From assembly GCA_964534995.1 (NCBI GenBank), contig CAZHSC010000034.1, forward strand, positions 1 to 34,762: a stretch of DNA of 34,762 bases. The letters are read 5' to 3'. Source of the DNA: JAJTFW01 sp964534995. Lineage in GTDB: Bacteria; Bacteroidota; Bacteroidia; AKYH767-A; OLB10. The notes beneath the pieces are model-generated. The model ran no database searches. It was not told the DNA's origin and saw only the letters and a list, made by a program, of their open reading frames with translations. Positions 13,016 to 21,308 of the stretch are shown piece after piece. Every line of letters begins with the position of its first letter. Positions within the stretch are counted from its first letter, which is position 1. A program made the translations under genes and the position numbers.

Positions 13016-14170
13016 ATGCTCTTCATTGCAAAAACTTTTGCCGGTTGCGAAGAACTCCTTGCCATGGAGCTCGAAAATTTTGGTGCCACCAACACACGGA
13101 TGCTGACCAGAGCCGTAGAATTTGAAGGGGATCTGCGTGTGATGTACACGGCCAATTTACAAAGCCGCTTGTCGCTGCGGATACTTAAGCCGGTTTATAC
13201 TTTCGAGGCGGCGGATGAAGAAATGCTGTATCGCGAAATCAGAAACATAAACTGGAGCGAACATTTTTCACTGAATCAGACTTTTGCCATCAATGCTACA
13301 TTAAATCAGTCGAACTTAACACACAGTTTATACGCGGCACTAAAAGCGAAAGATGCCATTGCAGATCAGTTCAGGGATGCCTGTGGCCAAAGACCTGATG
13401 TTGATACCGAAGATCCCGATTTCCGGATTCATCTTCACATTTATGAAAACAAATGCGCCCTCTCCTTCGACAGTTCCGGGGAGTCGTTACATAAGCGAGG
13501 TTACCGTGACTATACCAACCAGGCACCCATCAATGAAGCGCTGGCTGCGGCACTTGTGATATTGAGCGGATGGGATCGCAGGATGCCACTCGCTGATTTT
13601 ATGTGTGGCAGTGGTACCATCCTGATAGAAGCGGCAATGATCGCCCTTCAAATCGCTCCCAACAAATTAAGACAATCGTTTGGCTTTCAAAAGTGGAAGG
13701 ATTACGACGCGCATCTTTGGCAAGCCATCAAACAGGAAGCGAAGGACGCAGAGCTGAAACCGGATGGTTTACAACTGTACGGATCAGACATCAGCGCTGT
13801 TGTGCTTGACAAGGCCCGGCAGAACATCCAACATGCAGGGCTAAGTGAGGTGATCAAATTAAAAAAATGCTCCTTTGAAAATTTCCCCGTTCCGGCAGAT
13901 CAGGGGATCCTGATATGCAATCCGCCCTACGGACTCAGAATTGAACCCCGTGATATCATGGATATGTATCAGCGCATGGGAGATAAAATGAAAAAAGATT
14001 TCAAGGGGTGGACCTGCTGGATTTTTACAGGCAACCTTGAAGTTGCTAAATTCATTGGCCTCAGGCCATCCAGAAAAATCCCCCTGTTCAACGGACCCAT
14101 TGAATGCAGGTTGCTGAAGTTTGAAGTATACGAAGGATCAAAGAAAGCTTCCCGGCAGATAAAAGAGTGA
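13016..14170 (+). CDS. rlmL: THUMP-domain class I RNA methyltransferase, RlmL/Trm-like
   Basis: A 384-residue cytoplasmic SAM-dependent methyltransferase. I start it at the ATG at 13016 because MLFIAKTFAGCEELLAMELE is the conserved family opening; an upstream ATG at 12980 adds an unrelated dozen residues. The N-terminal third is the ferredoxin-like/THUMP RNA-binding part. The Rossmann part has motif I in LADFMCGSGTILIEAA (about 182-197) and the N-methyltransferase signature NPPYGLR (about 292-298). By family, it should make m2G in 23S rRNA (the N-terminal half of E. coli RlmL, G2445). It lacks the second RlmK methyltransferase half, which is usual for Bacteroidota homologues. It is convergent with the hydroxylase gene, with only 5 bp between stops and no terminator visible. 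Confidence 0.88.
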   Translation: MLFIAKTFAGCEELLAMELENFGATNTRMLTRAVEFEGDLRVMYTANLQSRLSLRILKPVYTFEAADEEMLYREIRNINWSEHFSLNQTFAINATLNQSNLTHSLYAALKAKDAIADQFRDACGQRPDVDTEDPDFRIHLHIYENKCALSFDSSGESLHKRGYRDYTNQAPINEALAAALVILSGWDRRMPLADFMCGSGTILIEAAMIALQIAPNKLRQSFGFQKWKDYDAHLWQAIKQEAKDAELKPDGLQLYGSDISAVVLDKARQNIQHAGLSEVIKLKKCSFENFPVPADQGILICNPPYGLRIEPRDIMDMYQRMGDKMKKDFKGWTCWIFTGNLEVAKFIGLRPSRKIPLFNGPIECRLLKFEVYEGSKKASRQIKE

Positions 14171-14175
14171 GGTGT

Positions 14176-15159
14176 TCATGCCGTATGTATCTGCTCGCTG
14201 TTGCTATATTCCGCATGTTTTTCAGCCGGTACAGTACCGGATTTCTTTGCGGACGCCCAGTCTCGTCCCTTATGTACCATCAATTCCTGCTGCAATTCCC
14301 TTGATGTTTTTGAACTTCCGTCATGGCTCCATCCCGGAGGCATAAAAATATATCCCAATTTATTTTTCAAGCCCGGTACTTTGCTTACGTCATGGAAGAT
14401 ATTTTCAAACTCATGCGTAATAGCGGAAACCGGATGGCAGGGGTTTACCGGCATTTTAGTGATGCCATACTTTACGGGATATTCGTCTGCATCTTCTGTG
14501 AATGTTCCAAACAGTTTATCCCAGATGATCAATACCATGCCCAGGTTTTTATCCAGATAACGCACATTGCTGGCATGATGCACGCGATGATGGGAAGGAC
14601 TCACAAATACCGATTCGAACCAGGCCGGCATTTTACGGATATATTGCGTATGGACAAGAACGCCATATACCTGTGTGATGGAGAACATAAAAAGGATATC
14701 AGCCGGATTAAAGCCAAGAAAAGCGATCGGAAGAAAATAAATGAAACGATATAACGGTTGCAAAACCGATGAGCGGAAACCCGTGGTAAGGTTAAACTCA
14801 GGGGAAGAATGATGCGTTACATGCACCGCCCACAAAAAGCGGGTGCTGTGATCCATCCGGTGCTCCACATAAAAGGCCAGATCTTCCAACAGAAAAAGCA
14901 AAAACCAGTACAACACAGGATGCTCAGGAGCGGGTGCCATTTTATGCTCAAAACAAAAAAACAAAACGATCAGATACACGCTACGAAAGAGCAGGTCGAT
15001 GCCTGCATTTACGAGCGTAAAGTACAAATTCATCACGGTTTCCTTCACCGAATAAAAGGATTTCACCTGCCAGTTACTCATCAGTACTTCCAGCAGGATC
15101 ACCGCTATATAAAGCGGAATGCTGATCATCAGCAAATATTCTTCAAGAACAGAAATCAT
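14176..15159 (-). CDS. Sterol desaturase / fatty acid hydroxylase superfamily membrane protein
   Basis: A 327-residue integral-membrane di-iron oxygenase. The three histidine clusters are complete: HRMDH (about 100-104), HVTHH (113-117) and HHRVHH (190-195), plus a histidine near 170 (VHTQY). Hydrophobic helices lie at about 10-28, 45-70, 84-97 and 138-175. The ATG at 15159 is preferred to a GTG one codon earlier. The C-terminal 60 residues are polar and look cytoplasmic. The substrate is unknown; related bacterial enzymes hydroxylate fatty acids, sphingolipids, carotenoids or sterols. It starts 27 nt after the moaC-moaB stop on the same strand, so it may be read from the upstream operon. It needs O2, which hints at an aerobic organism (inference). 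Confidence 0.88.
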   Translation of the reverse strand: MISVLEEYLLMISIPLYIAVILLEVLMSNWQVKSFYSVKETVMNLYFTLVNAGIDLLFRSVYLIVLFFCFEHKMAPAPEHPVLYWFLLFLLEDLAFYVEHRMDHSTRFLWAVHVTHHSSPEFNLTTGFRSSVLQPLYRFIYFLPIAFLGFNPADILFMFSITQVYGVLVHTQYIRKMPAWFESVFVSPSHHRVHHASNVRYLDKNLGMVLIIWDKLFGTFTEDADEYPVKYGITKMPVNPCHPVSAITHEFENIFHDVSKVPGLKNKLGYIFMPPGWSHDGSSKTSRELQQELMVHKGRDWASAKKSGTVPAEKHAEYSNSEQIHTA

Positions 15160-15186
15160 CACGCTAACTCTTCAAACCGTTACATT

Positions 15187-16113
15187 TCAATTATTTTCCT
15201 TTTTATCATGGTTCATGCCCTGCCGCACTGCAAAAATATGGAGCAGGTGTGGAAACAAAGCATCCATACTTTCTTCCGCCCCTCGTGTTGAACCAGGCAA
15301 GGTCATCACCAGCGTTTTACCTGACATTCCGGCAATGCCCCTGGAAAGCATGGCATAGGGGGTGCGCTGTTGTCCGTAAGCGCGAGCGGCTTCCATGATA
15401 CCGGGTATTTCACGGTCAAGAAGGGGGCTTATCGCCTCCGGTGAAACATCCCTGGGTGAAAGTCCCGTACCACCGGTAAAAACGGCAAGATCAACACCGA
15501 GTTCGCGCAATTCCCGCACTTTTGAACGTATCGTTTCCACGTCATCGGGAATCACCTCGTGTATGGATACAGTTATCCCACAATTACGCAGCTTGTTTAT
15601 TATAGCCTTTCCCGCTTTATCCTCCTTGGAGCCTGCAGCTACCGAATCGGAACAAACGATGACCGCGGTTTTAACGGCAGCGCCCGGTGTATCACGGTAT
15701 TCGCTTTTACCGCCGCTTTTATCCAGCAAACGTATCGATGAAATAGTGATTCCCTTGTCAATCGGTTTCAGCATATCATACAGTGTCAGGGCCACCACCG
15801 AAGCGCCATGCATCGCTTCCACTTCCACACCGGTTTTATACACCGTGTGCACTTCCACTTCAATATTGATCTCAAGCTCTTTTACCTCATATCTTACTTC
15901 CGTAAATTCAACGGGCAAAGGATGACAATCCGGAATCATGTCACTGGTCTTTTTCACGGCAAAGAGTCCCGCCACCCTGGCACATTCAAACACATTTCCT
16001 TTGGGCACCCTGTTTTCCATGACTGCGGCCATGGTATTGGCAGCGCTCACTTTCACGATGGCCCCGGCCACTGCCTTCCTGAGTGTATTTCCCTTATGCA
16101 CTATGTTAATCAT
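15187..16113 (-). CDS. moaCB: MoaC-MoaB fusion, molybdenum cofactor biosynthesis
   Basis: A 308-residue two-domain protein. Residues 1-140 are MoaC (cyclic pyranopterin monophosphate synthase, which turns the MoaA product into cPMP); the conserved His64 (PDCHPLPVE), Asp113 and Lys116 (LYDMLKPIDKG) are present. Residues 146-308 are a MoaB/MogA-type domain (adenylation of molybdopterin before Mo insertion), with TGGTGLSPRDVSPEA (213-227) and LPGSTRGAEES (272-282) intact. The fusion covers an early and a late step of one pathway. Its ATG overlaps the fdhA stop by 4 nt (ATGA), indicating translational coupling. No separate moaB or mogA is seen, which fits the fused domain doing that job. Confidence 0.93.
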   Translation of the reverse strand: MINIVHKGNTLRKAVAGAIVKVSAANTMAAVMENRVPKGNVFECARVAGLFAVKKTSDMIPDCHPLPVEFTEVRYEVKELEINIEVEVHTVYKTGVEVEAMHGASVVALTLYDMLKPIDKGITISSIRLLDKSGGKSEYRDTPGAAVKTAVIVCSDSVAAGSKEDKAGKAIINKLRNCGITVSIHEVIPDDVETIRSKVRELRELGVDLAVFTGGTGLSPRDVSPEAISPLLDREIPGIMEAARAYGQQRTPYAMLSRGIAGMSGKTLVMTLPGSTRGAEESMDALFPHLLHIFAVRQGMNHDKKENN

Positions 16114-18833
16114 ACTTTCTCTTTATGCTTTCCCTTACTCTTCCTGATAGCAACTGCTACTACTTTATATTCAGGGCACATGGCTTCCGTATCGCTGATG
16201 CTGCTGGTGATCTGGTTCAGCAGCATATCGGGGAAATGGAAAGTAGTACTGAGTACGCCCGGCTTCACCTCATCGGTGATCTTTGCCTTGACGTCCACCT
16301 TGCCTCTCGCCGATTCCACACAAACCATATCGCCATCGGAAATGGCATGTTTCCTTGCATCATCCGGATGTATCATCAGCACATCTTCTGTAAGAATTTT
16401 TACATTACCCGTCCTGCGTGTCATAGTGCCGTTGTTGTAATGCTCCAGCTCGCGGTTGGTAGTGATGATATAAGGATATTCCTTGCCGTTTTGTTTGATT
16501 TCTTCCGTCTCTTTCCAGTCGAAATAATGGAATTTGCCGAGGCCACGCTTGAAACTTTCTGTGTGCAGGATTTCGGTATCGGAGCCATCGGGAGCAACGG
16601 GCCATTGTTTACCGTTATCACCGAGGTTGTCCCAGGTGACACCGGCGAAGAAGGGAACGATTCCTGACACTTCCCTGAGTACGGTTGCAGGATGATAATC
16701 CGGCTGCGGAAATCCCATGCGCTGCATCACCTCGGTTACAATCTGTCCGTCGGGTTTGGTACCGGGCAGGGGCTCAACTGCAGCCTGCACCTTTTGTATC
16801 CTGCGTTCACCATTGGTAAAGGTTCCACTCTTCTCGAGGAAGGAGGATGCCGGCAAAACTACATGTGCGTAATCGCAGGTTACGGTATGAAAGATTTCCT
16901 GAACGATCAACAGATCGAGGTTCTTCAACGCAGCGATCACATGATTGGTATTTGGATCAGTCTGTACCAGATCTTCACCCATCAGCCATAGGGCTTTCAG
17001 ATTTCCGGCCAGAGAAGCTTCGTACATCTCCGGTATTTTAAGTCCTTTGCCGAGAGGAATCCTGACACCGTAAAATGCTTCGTACTTTTTATTAATCTCC
17101 GGATCATAGGCATCTAGGTATCCCGCACCCTGATGTGGCTGACAACCCATATCCGCAGCGCCCTGCACGTTGTTTTGCCCACGCAGGGGATTTACACCAA
17201 CACCTCTCCTGCCGATATTTCCGGTTATCATGGCCAGGTCTGAAATGAGCATCACGGTATAGGTTCCCTGACTGTGCTCCGTAACGCCAAGTCCGTGGAA
17301 GGACATGGCATTGGGTGCCTTCGCATAAGCCATGGCCGCTGCACGTACCAGCTCTTTCTTAACGCCGGTCACTTTTTCATGCTCGTCGATATCGATAGCA
17401 AGGATCATTTTGCGAAAATCATCATATCCTTCGGTGCGGTTCCTGATGAATTCTTTATCCTCTAATCCTTCTTTCACGATGTAATGCAGAAACATATTCA
17501 GCAGCGCCACATTGGTACCTGGCCTTAGCTGTAAATGATAGGTTGCGTATCGGGCGAGTTCAGTCCTACGTGGATCAACCACGATACTGAGCTTGCCTTT
17601 CATTGCGAACTGCTTGAGTTTAGCTCCTGTAACGGGATGTGCGTCCGTAGGATTGGCCCCAATGATGAGAATGGCATCGGTATATTTCAGGTCAACGATG
17701 GAATTGGTGGCGGCACCCGTACCGAAAGCGCGCTGCATTCCAAGCGCGGTCGGTGAATGGCATACGCGGGCGCAGGCATCAATATTATTGGTTCCGATAA
17801 CGGCCCTGATAAATTTCTGCATGAGGTAATTCTCCTCGTTGGTGCAGCGTGCGGAAGAAATACCGGCTATCGAATCAGGACCCTGCTTTTCTTTGATCTC
17901 TTTTAAACGAGTCGCGATAAAATCATAAGCTTCGTCCCATGTGGCGGGCTCCAGCTTTCCGTTCTTCCTGATCAGCGGTGTACGCAGGCGGTCGGGATGA
18001 TTATAGAATGAAAACGCGAAGCGCCCTTTGAGACAGGTATGACCCTGGTTTACTTCGGCGTCATAGGGAGCCTGGATCGATTTCACTTTTCCGCCAACAA
18101 CGGCCACCTCCAGGTTGCAGCCAACACCGCAATAGGTGCAAACGGTACGTACCTTTGTACCGGCCACCACCGCCTTTGATTCGAACACATCGCTGATAGC
18201 GGAGGTAGGACAAGCCTGCGCGCATGCGCCACAACTTACACAGTCAGAGTGGAAGAAACTGTTTTCAAAACTCTTCACAATATGGGTGTCGAACCCACGG
18301 CCGGCCATGCTCAATACCATTTCACCCTGTACTTCATCACAGGCACGAACGCACCTTGCGCAATTGATGCATTTTGAAAAATCAGAAGTCATATAAGGGT
18401 GACTCTTGTCTTTCTCATAGTGAAGGTGGTTCTTGCCGGCCGGGTAACGAACATCGCGAATACCCACTCTGGCCGCAACGGTCTGCAACTCGCAGTTGTT
18501 GTTCACCTCACAGGTCAGGCAGTCGAGCGGATGGTCGGTAAGAACCAATTCGATAATATTTCTGCGGAGTTTTGTGACACGCTCACTATCGGTATAGATA
18601 TACGAACCGGGGATAACAGGTGTATGACAGGAGGCCTGCACCTTTGAAGGACCGTCCTTGCTCAATGCCACATCCACGCTGCAAACCCTGCAGGCGCCGT
18701 AGGGATCCAGATTCGGAGCGTCACAAAGTGTGGGCACGAGGTCCTTACCCTGATGCCGACGGACAAAACTCAGTATGGTTTCGCCTTCGTTTACCGGGTA
18801 AAGCCTGTCGTTAATATATGCAGTCTTACTCAT
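16110..18833 (-). CDS. fdhA: Formate dehydrogenase catalytic (alpha) subunit, Mo/W-bis-PGD
   Basis: A 907-residue subunit that oxidises formate to CO2. N-terminal NuoG-like part: [2Fe-2S] Cys37, 48, 51 and 69; His-ligated [4Fe-4S] His101, Cys105, 108 and 114; two ferredoxin clusters Cys155/158/161/165 and Cys198/201/204/208. The molybdopterin part starts with [4Fe-4S] Cys232, 235, 239 and 267 and has the metal-ligand segment CARVCHSP, where Cys358 replaces the selenocysteine of E. coli FdhF, next to the conserved His359. The C-terminal domain (about 770-900) is the usual dinucleotide-binding barrel. There is no twin-arginine signal, so it is cytoplasmic. With FdhB (5 nt upstream) it should pass electrons to NAD+. 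It depends on the Moco genes around it and on FdhD. Confidence 0.95.
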   Translation of the reverse strand: MSKTAYINDRLYPVNEGETILSFVRRHQGKDLVPTLCDAPNLDPYGACRVCSVDVALSKDGPSKVQASCHTPVIPGSYIYTDSERVTKLRRNIIELVLTDHPLDCLTCEVNNNCELQTVAARVGIRDVRYPAGKNHLHYEKDKSHPYMTSDFSKCINCARCVRACDEVQGEMVLSMAGRGFDTHIVKSFENSFFHSDCVSCGACAQACPTSAISDVFESKAVVAGTKVRTVCTYCGVGCNLEVAVVGGKVKSIQAPYDAEVNQGHTCLKGRFAFSFYNHPDRLRTPLIRKNGKLEPATWDEAYDFIATRLKEIKEKQGPDSIAGISSARCTNEENYLMQKFIRAVIGTNNIDACARVCHSPTALGMQRAFGTGAATNSIVDLKYTDAILIIGANPTDAHPVTGAKLKQFAMKGKLSIVVDPRRTELARYATYHLQLRPGTNVALLNMFLHYIVKEGLEDKEFIRNRTEGYDDFRKMILAIDIDEHEKVTGVKKELVRAAAMAYAKAPNAMSFHGLGVTEHSQGTYTVMLISDLAMITGNIGRRGVGVNPLRGQNNVQGAADMGCQPHQGAGYLDAYDPEINKKYEAFYGVRIPLGKGLKIPEMYEASLAGNLKALWLMGEDLVQTDPNTNHVIAALKNLDLLIVQEIFHTVTCDYAHVVLPASSFLEKSGTFTNGERRIQKVQAAVEPLPGTKPDGQIVTEVMQRMGFPQPDYHPATVLREVSGIVPFFAGVTWDNLGDNGKQWPVAPDGSDTEILHTESFKRGLGKFHYFDWKETEEIKQNGKEYPYIITTNRELEHYNNGTMTRRTGNVKILTEDVLMIHPDDARKHAISDGDMVCVESARGKVDVKAKITDEVKPGVLSTTFHFPDMLLNQITSSISDTEAMCPEYKVVAVAIRKSKGKHKEKV

Positions 18834-18838
18834 ATTTT

Positions 18839-20491
18839 TTAAGCTTTAAAGTAAGGGGCGAGTTCTTTATCGAAGTATTGGAGTGCATTTTTTACGGGAA
18901 GGGGAAGTCCGCCGCCCAGGGCGCAGAGGGAGCCTTTCTCAAGTGTTTCCAACAGGTCATTCATCAGATCCCTGTCCATTTTCCAGGATGAGGTGCGGGC
19001 CTTGTCAATCATCTCATAACCACGCGTAGAACCCAGCCTGCAGGGGAAGCATTTACCGCAGCTTTCATGGGCGGTGAAGCGGAAGAGATGTTCGATATAG
19101 GCAATTAACGGGAAAGCCTCAGGGATGCAGACAAAAGATGCATGTCCCAGCAGGAATCCCTCCCTGGAAAATGAATCAAAGTCCACCGTGAGTTTATCAA
19201 TTACCGATACGGGAACCAGCCCGCCAAGAGGTCCGCCGATATGCATGGCCTTGACCGGAACACGAAATCCTCCTCCCAGTTCATCCACCACGTTGCGTAA
19301 AGGAGTTCCCATGTCCACTTCATAAAGACCGGGGTGATTGAAATGGCTGTCGAGGGAAAGCAGCTTAGTACCGGAGGATTTTTCCGTGCCGATGGCGGCA
19401 TAGGCCTTTCCGCCGTTTTTGATGATGAAGGGCAGGTTGGCCAGTGTTTCTACATTATTCACAACAGTAGGCTTGTTGAAGAGTCCCTGCTGTGCGGGAT
19501 AGGGAGGGCGCACCCTCACCTCGGGCCGTTGACCTTCAATGGATGAAAGCAGCGCAGTTTCTTCTCCGCAGATATAGGCGCCCTGCGCCTTGATCACCTT
19601 GAAATCAAAATCGAATGCTGTTCCTGCAATGTTCTTCCCGATCAGCTTCTGATCCCTCAGCCAGTTGATACATTCACTGATCATCTCCACAGATTCAGGA
19701 TATTCGGCGCGTATGTACAGGACGCCCCAACCGGCGCCGGCCATATAACCGGCCATCATCATACCCAGGAGGAGTGAATGAGGACGCTGCTCCATTATAT
19801 AGCGGTCAGAGAAGGCACCCGGATCACCTTCGTCAGCATTACAGACAATGAATTTCACATCTCCGGGAGCGTTACGGCAGGCCTCAAGTTTAAATGACAT
19901 CGGAAAGCCCGCACCTCCCCTGCCCCTTAATCCTGAAGTCTTTAATTCAGCAAGAAGTTCAGCGGGACTCTTCTTCAACGCTTCCTTAAAAATTGCATAG
20001 TACTGGTGTGGATCGCCTGTTGATGAAGTCAGAACAGAAGTTCCGATATGACTTGTCCGGTAGGTCTCCGCGCTGAGTTTTTTGTTTTCAACGATCGCTT
20101 TAATCTCATCCAGGTCACTGCCGGAATAATTTTTACCATTGTAGTGAAAAGCGCTGTTTTCATGACACCTGCCGAGGCAGCACATCTCCCCGATTTCATT
20201 TGCCGAAAAATACTTTCCCAGACCAGCATGCACTTTTTCCTGCGTACCGGCAGTCATGCAGGCGCTTCCGTTGCACACATACACTTTTTTCCCGCGGTTT
20301 TCGGGCCGCAGGAAATCATAAAAAGAAACACTCCCATACACATTCGCCTTACCGAAAAGGAACTCATCAGAAAGGCGCTCCATCTCTTCTACTGAGGGCG
20401 TGCCCTTGCCGGCGGCCACCTTGCCCATTGCTTCGAAGAGGTTATTTTCAATGCCTTTACGGCCGGATAATTCGCTTAAGTTTTTCGACAT
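18839..20491 (-). CDS. fdhB: Formate dehydrogenase beta subunit, NuoE-NuoF fusion (NAD/FMN)
   Basis: A 550-residue diaphorase subunit. The NuoE-like part holds [2Fe-2S] ligands Cys73, 78, 105 and 109 (VCNGSACMTAG, CCLGRC). The NuoF-like part follows: GLRGRGGAGFP (188-197, FMN/NADH site), NADEGDPGAF (218-227), GAYICGEETAL (304-314), and the [4Fe-4S] cluster Cys478, 481, 484 plus Cys523. I start it at 20491 (MSKNLSELSGRK); a frame open to 20641 would run 140 nt into fdhD and adds a hydrophobic stretch foreign to the family. It lies 10 nt after the fdhD stop and 5 nt before fdhA. All cluster ligands are intact, so NAD(P)H transfer is expected. A separate NuoE/FdsG-type subunit is absent. Confidence 0.94.
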   Translation of the reverse strand: MSKNLSELSGRKGIENNLFEAMGKVAAGKGTPSVEEMERLSDEFLFGKANVYGSVSFYDFLRPENRGKKVYVCNGSACMTAGTQEKVHAGLGKYFSANEIGEMCCLGRCHENSAFHYNGKNYSGSDLDEIKAIVENKKLSAETYRTSHIGTSVLTSSTGDPHQYYAIFKEALKKSPAELLAELKTSGLRGRGGAGFPMSFKLEACRNAPGDVKFIVCNADEGDPGAFSDRYIMEQRPHSLLLGMMMAGYMAGAGWGVLYIRAEYPESVEMISECINWLRDQKLIGKNIAGTAFDFDFKVIKAQGAYICGEETALLSSIEGQRPEVRVRPPYPAQQGLFNKPTVVNNVETLANLPFIIKNGGKAYAAIGTEKSSGTKLLSLDSHFNHPGLYEVDMGTPLRNVVDELGGGFRVPVKAMHIGGPLGGLVPVSVIDKLTVDFDSFSREGFLLGHASFVCIPEAFPLIAYIEHLFRFTAHESCGKCFPCRLGSTRGYEMIDKARTSSWKMDRDLMNDLLETLEKGSLCALGGGLPLPVKNALQYFDKELAPYFKA

Positions 20492-20501
20492 AATAACAAG
20501 T

Positions 20502-21305
20502 CTAAGCAATAGGAACCTGAACCATCCGCTCAGGGTGAGAGTACACTGTAAACCGCTTGTCCCTGCAAAAAGCAAGCAAAGTAATGCCGCATGCAAGCGC
20601 ATTTTCAACAGCCAGGCTGCTGGGTGCCGATACGGAAGCAAGAATGGGGATACCCGCTTTCATTGCTTTTTGAACGATTTCATAACTGATTCTTCCGCTA
20701 ACGGTAAGGCACTGTGCCATTTCCAGTTTACCGGAAAACAACAAAGCGCCGCTCACCTTATCAACGGCATTATGCCGGCCAATATCTTCCCTGATCACCA
20801 GCAGTTCCCCCTCAGCGGTAAAGGCCGCCGCCGCGTGGGTACCGCCACTACGGTGAAAGTCATCCTGGTGCCGGCTCATCGCTTCAAACATGACCGACAC
20901 GATTTCAGGCTCAAGGTAAGCCGGTCCCGTTACAACTTCGATCTTGTCATCCAGCGATGTTTTTCCGCATATACCACAGGAAGAGAGTGACATGATATTC
21001 CTGTCTCCGGAAAAAGATTTCATCAATTTGTAATCCGGAATCTCCACGTTTATGCCGGCAACAAATCCCTTAGCATCAGCAGCAGTAATGTGCATGGCAG
21101 GATGAAGATTTTTATCGGTATAAATACCTTCTGAAAACAATAAACCCCTGACCAGGTCCAATTCATTTCCAGGTGTTCGCATGGTCACTGTATAGGGCAG
21201 ACTATTGATGGTAATACTCAATGCTCCTTCCAGGGCAAGTACATCTTCTACCCCGGAGCAATGGCCCTGGTTGAAAAATAATCCTGGATACTTCTTATCA
21301 TCCAT
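20502..21305 (-). CDS. fdhD: Formate dehydrogenase accessory sulfurtransferase FdhD
   Basis: A 267-residue cytoplasmic protein that carries sulfur from a cysteine desulfurase to the Mo-bis-PGD of formate dehydrogenase; without it the enzyme is inactive. The sulfur-relay CxxC is Cys110-Cys113 (SSCGICGK). Further family marks: GGTHAAAAFT (about 154-163), VIREDIGRHNAVDKV (about 170-184), TVSGRISYEIVQKA (about 200-213) and SAPSSLAVENA (about 225-235). Length is typical. It begins 3 nt after the fhs stop and ends 10 nt before fdhB, in the order expected for its client enzyme. Confidence 0.95.
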   Translation of the reverse strand: MDDKKYPGLFFNQGHCSGVEDVLALEGALSITINSLPYTVTMRTPGNELDLVRGLLFSEGIYTDKNLHPAMHITAADAKGFVAGINVEIPDYKLMKSFSGDRNIMSLSSCGICGKTSLDDKIEVVTGPAYLEPEIVSVMFEAMSRHQDDFHRSGGTHAAAAFTAEGELLVIREDIGRHNAVDKVSGALLFSGKLEMAQCLTVSGRISYEIVQKAMKAGIPILASVSAPSSLAVENALACGITLLAFCRDKRFTVYSHPERMVQVPIA

Positions 21306-21308
21306 GCT

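Noticed and set aside
18285..18310. tRNA T-loop-like sequence (TGTCGAACCCA)
   Set aside because: It lies in the middle of fdhA in frame with conserved protein sequence, and no cloverleaf can be drawn around it.
20492..20641. N-terminal extension of FdhB
   Set aside because: It overlaps fdhD by about 140 nt and reads as a hydrophobic stretch foreign to the family; MSKNLSELSG at 20491 is the normal start.
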